Below are positions 54,608-61,903 of a DNA stretch of 64,000 nucleotides, one piece after another. Every line of letters starts with the position of its first letter. Within the stretch, counting starts at the first letter, position 1. Under the pieces are notes generated by a model. It worked only from the letters and a program-made list of their open reading frames with translations, had not been told where the DNA came from and ran no database searches. Source of the stretch: Streptomyces daqingensis (GTDB lineage: Bacteria > Actinomycetota > Actinomycetes > Streptomycetales > Streptomycetaceae); NCBI RefSeq assembly GCF_014645895.1, contig NZ_BMMP01000010.1, positions 62,001 through 126,000 of the forward strand, written 5' to 3'. The position numbers were made by a program, and so were the translations under genes.

Positions 54608-54662
54608 GCCCGCCTCAGGGTCTCCGCGGGTCTGCCCGGAAGGGGCACCCGCCCGGCGGGTG

Positions 54663-55223
54663 TCAGCGGGCCTGCTTTGCCGCCCACTCGCGCAGGACGG
54701 CGAAGTCCGGGGCGCGCAGCCCGCGGGCCGGGTCCACCCAGTGCAGCAGCGCCGGGCCGTCATGGTGAGCGGCGACGTAGCGCTGGTCGTGCGCCGTGAT
54801 CCCGTCGTCGACCCAGGCGAAGGGGCGTCCACGCGCCCACGCGACGATCTGGGGCACCTTCCAATGGGCGCCGTCGGGACCGGGCTTGAAGAGTTCGCCC
54901 CACTCGATGACGGGCAGGTGCGGGAGGCCGATCACCGGTCCGATGTGCTTGTTGGCGCCGTGCATCCACGTCGTCGCCCAGACCAAGTCGTAAGGCAGAG
55001 CGGTCAGTTGGGGTCCGTGTGCGGGGTTGAGCCAGACGCGCAGCGGTGCCACCTCCTCCTCGGGCAGAGGGGCGTGCCGTGCGATCCAGTCGTCCGGTTT
55101 GCAGCGGTGGGCGGTGTAGCCGCGGGGGCGCCAGCGCAGGCGTCTGCGCCACCGGTTGGCGAAGGGGTTGAGCGGGCCGTCCACGTCGAGGAGGAGCGCT
55201 GGCGGCGTCGGCGTCGGCTGCAT
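54663..55223 (-). CDS. HAD-like hydrolase domain protein
   Basis: 186 residues. Motif LLLDVDGPLNP near the N-terminus has the two Asp of HAD phosphatases, DLVWATTWMHGANKHI gives motif II (Thr), and FAWVDDGITAHDQ gives the acidic motif IV. The small size suggests a minimal HAD fold without cap. Substrate unknown. ATG 55223 begins the conserved part; longer readings run into GC-rich upstream sequence. Confidence 0.85.
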   Translation of the reverse strand: MQPTPTPPALLLDVDGPLNPFANRWRRRLRWRPRGYTAHRCKPDDWIARHAPLPEEEVAPLRVWLNPAHGPQLTALPYDLVWATTWMHGANKHIGPVIGLPHLPVIEWGELFKPGPDGAHWKVPQIVAWARGRPFAWVDDGITAHDQRYVAAHHDGPALLHWVDPARGLRAPDFAVLREWAAKQAR

Positions 55224-55311
55224 CCCACCATCTTGCCGTGCGGCGGGGGACGGCGGTGGGCCGTTGCCGCACCGTCCGGCTGCCGCCGCACCGCACCGTG
55301 ACGCGCGGACG

Positions 55312-56013
55312 TCAGCCCGGGGCGGGGGCTTCGCCTCGCCGGGCCTGGGGGAGGGGCGCGTCTGCCGGGAGCAGGGTGCTGTCCCAGCGCCATGACGTGC
55401 GGCGGGGGAGGCCCGGCAGCTCCGTACGGCCCGTCGCCCACAGCAGCGAGGGCCACGGGGCGGCGTCAGTGCGCACGTCACGGAAGAGGCGGTGCAGGAC
55501 CCGCTCGCACAGTCCGGCAGGAGGGTCCCAGGGGAATCCGAGGCCCTGCGCCACGTCGTGCAGGTGCACGAGGGTCTCCACGATGCCCATCGCCGCGAAC
55601 CCTTCCGGGTCCGAGACGCCGTAGGGATGCCAGGCGCGTACGTCCGCCGGAGCCGTGCGGACCACCGCCTCCAGCATGGCGCCGCACGCCTCCAGCACCT
55701 GGACGAGCCCCGCGTTGCCCGCTTCGACGTCCGCGAGGACGGTGTTGGCCGGGCCGCCGGCCTCCCGTGACGTGTAGGCGAAGGGAACGCCCGAACTCAA
55801 CGGCGGCTTCCGCGGGCCCAGTTGGGCCGCGTAGCCGAAGTAGTCGTCGGCGAGATGCTCGACGGTGTCCCGGCAACTCCACTCCAGGGAGCCCGCACGC
55901 ACCCGCCAGTCCGCGGACGCCGCCGCGGTCAGGGCCGCCGAGGCGAGCCCCACGGACTGCCGCACGTCGTCGGGCGTCACGGGCGCCCGTCCCCGGTCGT
56001 CGCTTGTCGGCAT
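55312..56013 (-). CDS. Maleylpyruvate-isomerase/DinB-like mycothiol-dependent protein
   Basis: 233 residues. Four-helix DinB-type fold with RAGSLEWSCRDTVEHLADDYFGYAAQL and a late IVETLVHLHDVAQGL that supplies the metal-binding His pattern. These proteins use mycothiol in isomerisation or conjugation, but the substrate is unknown here. ATG 56013. Diverges from the helicase gene. Confidence 0.85.
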   Translation of the reverse strand: MPTSDDRGRAPVTPDDVRQSVGLASAALTAAASADWRVRAGSLEWSCRDTVEHLADDYFGYAAQLGPRKPPLSSGVPFAYTSREAGGPANTVLADVEAGNAGLVQVLEACGAMLEAVVRTAPADVRAWHPYGVSDPEGFAAMGIVETLVHLHDVAQGLGFPWDPPAGLCERVLHRLFRDVRTDAAPWPSLLWATGRTELPGLPRRTSWRWDSTLLPADAPLPQARRGEAPAPG

Positions 56014-56220
56014 GGGGTGACCGTAGCAACACGGTGAGCGTCCGCGCCTCCCCTTTTCCGGCGGTACCTGCTGGTCAGAGACGTGCGGGAGCATTGTCGG
56101 CGGTCCCGCCTAGACTCGGCCGGGTCCGGCAGGGGACCGTGCGCCGCAGGGGAGCGCACGGTCGCCCGGCACAGCACGACGGCGCGGCCACGTCCCGGGC
56201 CGGTACGAGGAGCGGAGACG

Positions 56221-59175
56221 GTGACGCGCATGGAGCTGCTCCCGGAGGACGGGCTCGCGCGGTGCGCTGGCGTCTTCCTCCCGGGGCGGCCTTCGCGAGA
56301 GGGCAGGCTCGCCTTCTGGCGTCCGGACGGCGGACCGCTGCCCGAACTCGCCCCGCACGCGGCGGAGTTCCCCGGCCCGGACTCGGCCAGGCACGAGGCG
56401 GCTGCCGGGAGCGGGGCCTCCTCGGCCATGACGGTCGCCCGCCGGCACGGCAGGGGCGCCCGCGTCCGTACGGTCCCGTCGGTGACCCTCCCCGTGTCCG
56501 CCGTGCTGCCGCTGCTGCTGCGCGCCCGGCACGTACGCGGCGCGCATCCCGCCACGGCGTGCTGGGGCGCCGCGGCCCAGCACGCGCTGCACTTGCTCGC
56601 CCGGGGCCGGATCCTGCCGGGCCTGTCCGACGGGGACGTCGACGAGTGGCGGGCCGGGCCCCTCGACGCCGGCGACACCGCGCACCTCCGCGCGATCGCC
56701 GCGGCCATGCCCGCCGAGGCCCACGCCGTGCCCGTCCCCGGCAGCAGCCCGCTGCGGCTCCCCGACCCCCTCCCGCTGCTGCGCGCCTTCCTCGACGCGG
56801 TCGCCGACACCCTGCCCCGCACCCCTGCCGCGCCCCACGCCGCCGGCAGGCCCTTCGCCGCCCGGGCCCCGCAGCGGCTCCCTCACGCGCGCGAGTGGGC
56901 GGCCGAGGTTGCGGCGGGCATGGACGAGGGGGTGCGGATCTCGCTGCGCCTCGACCTGGCGGCGCACGACGTCTTCGACGCCGACCCGGACGGGAGCGCG
57001 GGTGTGGGCGGCGTGGCCGCCGGAGGCACTGACGGGGAGGCGCCGGGGCTCACCGGGCAGGAGCGCAGATCCGCCGCCGTCGTGCAGGTGCACAGCCTCG
57101 CCGAGCCCACCCTCGTCGCGGACGCCGCCGAACTCTGGTCCGGAGCGAGTGACTTCGGGCCGCGGTCCCGCATGGACACACTGCTGGCGGTGCGCCGCGC
57201 CGCACGAGTCTGGCCCCCGCTGGGGCGGCTGCTGGAGCGGCCCGTGCCGGACGTACTGCCGCTGTCCGAGGAGGAGGTGGCCGACCTGCTGGGCCGTGCG
57301 GCGACGCGGCTCGCCGCGGCGGGGGTCGCGGTGCACTGGCCGCGTGACCTGGCGCGCGAGCTGAAGGCCACCGCGGTGATCCGCCCCGCGCCCGGTTCGG
57401 CGGCCGACGGGTTCGGCTTCTTCGAGTCGGACGAACTCCTCGACTTCCGCTGGCAGTTGGCCCTCGGCGGCGAGCAGCTGACCGAGTCCGAGATGGACGC
57501 GCTCGCAGAGGCGCACCGTCCCGTCGTCCGGCTGCGCGGCCAGTGGGTGCTGGTCGACCCCGCCCTCATCCGCAAGGCGCGCAAACGCCAACTCGGCCTG
57601 CTGGCCCCGCTCGACGCCCTGTCGGCGGCGCTCTCCGGCACCGTCGAGATCGACGGCGAGACCGTCGAGGCGGTGCCGGCCGGTGCTCTCGCGGCGCTCC
57701 GGGGCCGCCTGACGGGGCGGCTTCCCCTGCCGTCCCCGCCGGAAGGGCTCCACGCCGAACTGCGGGAGTACCAGCTGAAGGGCCTGGCCTGGCTGGAGAT
57801 GATGACCTCGCTCGGGCTGGGCGGCTGCCTGGCCGACGACATGGGCCTGGGCAAGACCGTCACCCTGATCGCGCTCCATCTGCGCCGAGCGAATCCGGCG
57901 CCGACGCTCGTCGTCTGCCCCGCCTCGCTGCTCGGCAACTGGCAGCGTGAGATCGAACGCTTCGCGCCCGGTGTCGCGGTGCGGCGCTTCCACGGCAGCG
58001 ACCGGAGCCTCGAAGACGTGGGGGAGACGGGCGGGTTCGTGCTCACCACCTACGGCACGATGCGCTCCAGCGCCGCCGAACTCGCCGGGCACCGCTGGGG
58101 GTTGGTCGTCGCGGACGAGGCGCAGCACGTGAAGAACCCCCGTTCCGCCACGGCCGCCGCGCTGCGCACCCTCCGCGCGCCCGCCCGCGTGGCGCTCACC
58201 GGCACACCCGTCGAGAACAACCTCTCCGAGCTCTGGGCCGTCCTCGACTGGACCACGCCGGGACTGCTCGGCCCGCTCACCGCCTTCAGGTCTCGCCACG
58301 CGAGGGCCGTCGAAGGCGGCGAGGACCAGGAGGCGACGGAACGGCTCGCGCGGCTGGTGCGGCCGTTCCTGCTGCGGCGCAGGAAGTCCGACCCGGGCAT
58401 CGTCCCCGAACTCCCGCCCAAGACCGAGACCGACCATCCCGTGGCGCTGGCACGCGAACAGGCGGGCCTGTACGCGGCGGTCGTACGGGAGACGCTCGCC
58501 CAGATCGAGGCGGCCGAGGGCATCGCACGCCGGGGGCTGGTCATGAAGCTCCTGACGGCCCTGAAGCAGATCTGCAACCACCCGGCGCAGTACCTCAAGG
58601 AAGCGGCGGGACCTCCGGGCGGTGAGGAGCAGGCGGCCCGGAAGAACCGTTCGGGCAAGCTGGAGTTGCTGGACGAACTGCTGGACACGATCCTCGCCGA
58701 GGACGGCGCGGTGCTCGTCTTCACGCAGTACGTCGCCATGGCGCGCATCATCGAGCGTCACCTCCGCCGTCGCGGCGTACCCGTGCAGCTGCTGCACGGT
58801 GGTACGCCCGTGCCGCGCCGGGAGGAGATGGTGCGCCGCTTCCAGGAAGGCCTGTGCCCGGTGTTCCTGCTGTCGCTGAAGGCAGCGGGGACGGGCCTGA
58901 ACCTCACCCGCGCCTCGCACGTGGTGCACTACGACCGGTGGTGGAACCCGGCCGTCGAAGACCAGGCGACCGACCGTGCGTACCGCATCGGGCAGACCCA
59001 GCCCGTGCAGGTCCACCGGCTCGTGACGGAGGGCACCGTCGAGGAGCGCATCGCCCTGCTGCTTGAGTCCAAGAAGGAGCTGGCGGACGCGGTGCTCGGC
59101 GGCGGTGAGGGTGCGCTGTCCGAGCTGAGCGACGCGGAACTCGCCGACCTCGTCAGGCTGAGGCGGACCGCATGA
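56221..59175 (+). CDS. SNF2-family helicase (HepA/RapA-like)
   Basis: 984 residues. A 500-residue N-terminal region typical of bacterial SNF2 proteins with SWIM partners precedes the ATPase. The ATPase has Walker A DDMGLGKT (Lys545), DEAQH (632-636), LTGTPVENNLSELW, and the second lobe with GTGLNLTRASHVVHYDRWWN and DQATDRAYRIGQT. It translocates on DNA and may remodel nucleoprotein or help repair. GTG 56221 with GAGGAG upstream. Overlaps the SWIM gene by four bases, so the two form a module. Confidence 0.95.
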   Translation: MTRMELLPEDGLARCAGVFLPGRPSREGRLAFWRPDGGPLPELAPHAAEFPGPDSARHEAAAGSGASSAMTVARRHGRGARVRTVPSVTLPVSAVLPLLLRARHVRGAHPATACWGAAAQHALHLLARGRILPGLSDGDVDEWRAGPLDAGDTAHLRAIAAAMPAEAHAVPVPGSSPLRLPDPLPLLRAFLDAVADTLPRTPAAPHAAGRPFAARAPQRLPHAREWAAEVAAGMDEGVRISLRLDLAAHDVFDADPDGSAGVGGVAAGGTDGEAPGLTGQERRSAAVVQVHSLAEPTLVADAAELWSGASDFGPRSRMDTLLAVRRAARVWPPLGRLLERPVPDVLPLSEEEVADLLGRAATRLAAAGVAVHWPRDLARELKATAVIRPAPGSAADGFGFFESDELLDFRWQLALGGEQLTESEMDALAEAHRPVVRLRGQWVLVDPALIRKARKRQLGLLAPLDALSAALSGTVEIDGETVEAVPAGALAALRGRLTGRLPLPSPPEGLHAELREYQLKGLAWLEMMTSLGLGGCLADDMGLGKTVTLIALHLRRANPAPTLVVCPASLLGNWQREIERFAPGVAVRRFHGSDRSLEDVGETGGFVLTTYGTMRSSAAELAGHRWGLVVADEAQHVKNPRSATAAALRTLRAPARVALTGTPVENNLSELWAVLDWTTPGLLGPLTAFRSRHARAVEGGEDQEATERLARLVRPFLLRRRKSDPGIVPELPPKTETDHPVALAREQAGLYAAVVRETLAQIEAAEGIARRGLVMKLLTALKQICNHPAQYLKEAAGPPGGEEQAARKNRSGKLELLDELLDTILAEDGAVLVFTQYVAMARIIERHLRRRGVPVQLLHGGTPVPRREEMVRRFQEGLCPVFLLSLKAAGTGLNLTRASHVVHYDRWWNPAVEDQATDRAYRIGQTQPVQVHRLVTEGTVEERIALLLESKKELADAVLGGGEGALSELSDAELADLVRLRRTA

Positions 59176-60659
59176 GCGCCGGACGGCCGCCCGGCGGCAG
59201 CGCCCGCCCGCGAGAGCCGGGCCACCCGCCTGAGCTGCGGGACGCGCGGAATCGGCGGGGCGTGCGAGACCTGCGCGAGGATGCCGGGGCCGGCCGCTCC
59301 GGGGCGGTGCCGGGCCGGCGCACCCGCGCCCTCGCACCGCTGCCGCCCCGGCCCGGGGCCCGCGGCCCGTTCGCGGAGACGTGGTGGGGCAACGCGTGGG
59401 TGGAAGCGCTGGAGGAGTCGTCGCTGGAGCCGGGCCGCCTGTCGCGGGGCCGCACTTACGCTCGCGGCGGCCATGTCGGCACGATCACCGTCGCACCGGG
59501 CCGAATCGCGGCGCAGGTGCACGGCAGCCGCCCCCGCCCGTACCGGACGGCTGTCCGGCTGCCGGTCCTCACCGCCCGGCAGTGGGACGCGTTCCTGGAC
59601 GCGGTCACCGCCCGCCCGGACCACATCGCCGCTCTGCTGGACAGGGAGATGCCCCGCGACCTCGCCGAGCCGGCGGCCGGCGCCGGAGTGCGGCTGCTGC
59701 CCGGGCCGGGCGAGGTCGACCCGTCCTGCTCCTGCCCGGACGCCGGCCGTCCCTGCAAGCACGCGGCGGCCCTCTGCTACCAGGCGGCCCGCTTCCTCGA
59801 CGCCGATCCGTTCGTGCTGCTCCTCGTGCGGGGCCGCGGCGAGGAGGAGCTGCTGGACGAACTCGCCCGGCGGAACGCAGCGTCGAACTCCGAAGCGTCG
59901 AACGATGCGTCGAACCCCGACGCAGCGAACTCAGCAGGATCTGGCGGAGCGACATCTGACGGCGACAGAGGCAGCACGTCCGCACAGAGCCCCGGACAGA
60001 CCACCGGTGTGCTTGCCAGGGAAGCGCTCGCCACCTCCGTACGCCCGCCGCTCCCGGAGCCCCTTCCGCCCCCTCCCTCGCCGGGGAAGCCACCGGTTCT
60101 GCCCGAACTGCCGGGCGCCCAGGACCCGTCGGCGCTCTCCTTCCTTGCCGCCGGCGCGATCGAACGCGCCTGTCTGGCGCTGACCGACCCCGGCTCCCTC
60201 CGGCCGCCGCCGCTGGAGCGTGACGCGGTCCGCCTGGCTGCCACGCACCCCGCACTCACCGGCCGCGGCACGCTCTCGGCCCGCTTCGCGCAGCTCGCCC
60301 GGGGCACCGGCCACACGCCCGTCAGCCTGGCACGGGCCGCCGCCGCGTGGCGGCAGGGCGCGGAGGGGCCCGCCTTGCTGGAGTCCGCCTGGAACCCGCC
60401 GGCGGGCGACTTCGACAGGGCGCGAGGTGCGTTCGCGGCGGCCGGTCTGCCCCGCATGTCGATCGACCGCAACCGTCTCACCGACCCCACCCGCTCCTGC
60501 CAGTTGCGCTACGGAAGGGACGGCCGCTGGTACCCGTACCGCAACGAGCGCCGGCCGGGACCGGGCGGCGAGCACGGGCACGGGGACGACTGGTGGCCGG
60601 AAGGGCCGTCGGAGGCCGATCCCGTCGCGGCCCTCACCTCCTTGCTGGAAGGCGGCTGA
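59172..60659 (+). CDS. SWIM zinc-finger protein, partner of the SNF2 helicase
   Basis: 495 residues. SWIM motif C186-x-C188-x6-C195-x-H197 (CSCPDAGRPCKH). The preceding TWWGNAWVEALEESSLEPGRLSRG block is conserved in helicase-linked SWIM proteins. Between about 235 and 270 lies an Asn/Ser/Ala repeat stretch (ASNSE-ASND-ASNPD-like), then a Pro-rich linker and a C-terminal helical domain. Likely binds DNA or the helicase. ATGA overlap with the helicase stop; no hairpin seen just after. Confidence 0.93.
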   Translation: MSAGRPPGGSARPREPGHPPELRDARNRRGVRDLREDAGAGRSGAVPGRRTRALAPLPPRPGARGPFAETWWGNAWVEALEESSLEPGRLSRGRTYARGGHVGTITVAPGRIAAQVHGSRPRPYRTAVRLPVLTARQWDAFLDAVTARPDHIAALLDREMPRDLAEPAAGAGVRLLPGPGEVDPSCSCPDAGRPCKHAAALCYQAARFLDADPFVLLLVRGRGEEELLDELARRNAASNSEASNDASNPDAANSAGSGGATSDGDRGSTSAQSPGQTTGVLAREALATSVRPPLPEPLPPPPSPGKPPVLPELPGAQDPSALSFLAAGAIERACLALTDPGSLRPPPLERDAVRLAATHPALTGRGTLSARFAQLARGTGHTPVSLARAAAAWRQGAEGPALLESAWNPPAGDFDRARGAFAAAGLPRMSIDRNRLTDPTRSCQLRYGRDGRWYPYRNERRPGPGGEHGHGDDWWPEGPSEADPVAALTSLLEGG

Positions 60660-60836
60660 CCGGGCGGTACACGGCGCGGCCGCGCCGCCCCAAGTGCCCC
60701 CGCCGCCCGGGCTGTTGCCGGGCGCGCACGCCCGCCGGCCTGCGCAGTCATCGGGATGTCATCACGATGTGAGGAGCCGTCCCTAGCGTCAGGTGTGTTC
60801 GCTGACGGACGTACCACCACAGGGGGAGATCAGGCA

Positions 60837-61637
60837 ATGCCGAAGACCAGCAGGACGGCACGGGCTGTGCGCATCGCGGCCGTGACAGCGGCGTTGGCGG
60901 CCGGGACGGCACTCGCCTTCCCCTCCGCCGCCCAAGCAGCCGACGCAGAGCGCTACTACGTTCAGATCGGCGGAACCGGCGCGACACCGCCGGCGCCTCA
61001 CTGCACCTTCTCCTACGACGCCGCGAACGAGGCCCTCGACCTCGGCTCCTCCGCGATCCCGGTGTGCTACCCGGCCACCGCGGGCCCGTTCATCGGTCCG
61101 AGCGGGCCGCTGCTCGACGGCCTCGAGCCCCATCCCGACGCCCTCACCGCACCGAGCTACGACTCCAGTGTGCAGCAGGGGTACAAGGAGGCGCTGCGGG
61201 TCGCCAAGGAGACGCACCGAGCGCACCCGGACGCCCGGATCACGATCACCGGCTACTCCCAGGGCGCCCAGATCGCGGACGAAGTGCTCAAGACGATCGC
61301 CAACGAGGACACCGGCATTCCGCGTTCCAAGGTCGACGGCAAGCTCTACGCCGACCCGATGCAGCCCGGCACCGGGCTCACGGCCAACATCCCGAGGGGG
61401 TGGGGCGTGCCGGGCTTCACCTCTCCCGGCGCCGGACCGCACGACTTCAACGGCATCCCGGTCACGCGGTACTGCATCGAAGGCGACCCGATCTGCGACG
61501 CGTCGCTGCTGAAGGCGACCGGCTACATCACCCTGCACCCGAAGTACACGGAGGCCGGGAACGCCATCGCTCAGACCCTCGCCGACGCCCCGGCCAACGG
61601 CGTCCAGTGGCGGAACGCCGACGGAAGCCCCCGCTAG
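60837..61637 (+). CDS. Secreted cutinase/PE-PPE-domain hydrolase
   Basis: 266 residues. Signal peptide to about residue 34 (AQA-AD). The mature alpha/beta hydrolase has nucleophile motif GYSQG (Ser141); Asp and His in late loops (EGDPICD, HPKYTE) resemble the PE-PPE/cutinase triad. Expected extracellular esterase or lipase activity; substrate unknown. ATG 60837 with GGGGGAG upstream. Two Cys pairs are possible. Own promoter region of about 175 bp. Confidence 0.88.
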   Translation: MPKTSRTARAVRIAAVTAALAAGTALAFPSAAQAADAERYYVQIGGTGATPPAPHCTFSYDAANEALDLGSSAIPVCYPATAGPFIGPSGPLLDGLEPHPDALTAPSYDSSVQQGYKEALRVAKETHRAHPDARITITGYSQGAQIADEVLKTIANEDTGIPRSKVDGKLYADPMQPGTGLTANIPRGWGVPGFTSPGAGPHDFNGIPVTRYCIEGDPICDASLLKATGYITLHPKYTEAGNAIAQTLADAPANGVQWRNADGSPR

Positions 61638-61649
61638 GGTGCGTCGTCT

Positions 61650-61751
61650 GGATCTTCGTGGTTGGGCGAGTGGCGTCCGGTGCGTCCGGATGCCAGGCGG
61701 AGGATCGCCCTCGTACCGGGCGTGCTGGGCGTCGCGAGCCCGCGAAGATCC
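61650..61751. repeat. 102-bp element with imperfect terminal inverted repeats (MITE-like candidate)
   Basis: Ends are GGATCTTCG (61650-61658) and its exact complement CGAAGATCC (61743-61751); extended to 20 bp the ends match at 15 positions. It fills most of the gap after the secreted hydrolase gene and has no coding potential of its own. Confidence 0.45.
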
Positions 61752-61850
61752 AAACGGCTGGGGCACGTCGGGCCCCGGCGAACGGCCGCCCCTGCGCGGC
61801 TGCCTGACGGCGGCTCCATGAAGGCGGCATTCTCAGCGTCCTGAGGGGGA

Positions 61851-61889
61851 CAGCGGCCCGGCCGGACACGCTCCGGCCGGGCCCCGCTG
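61851..61889. terminator. Bidirectional terminator hairpin
   Basis: Inner 10-bp stem (61857-61866 with 61872-61881) and outer 6-bp stem (61851-61856 with 61884-61889), two-base bulge. Lies between the secreted hydrolase and the convergent NB-ARC gene. Confidence 0.8.
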
Positions 61890-61903
61890 CGCCCGCCGCG
61901 CAC

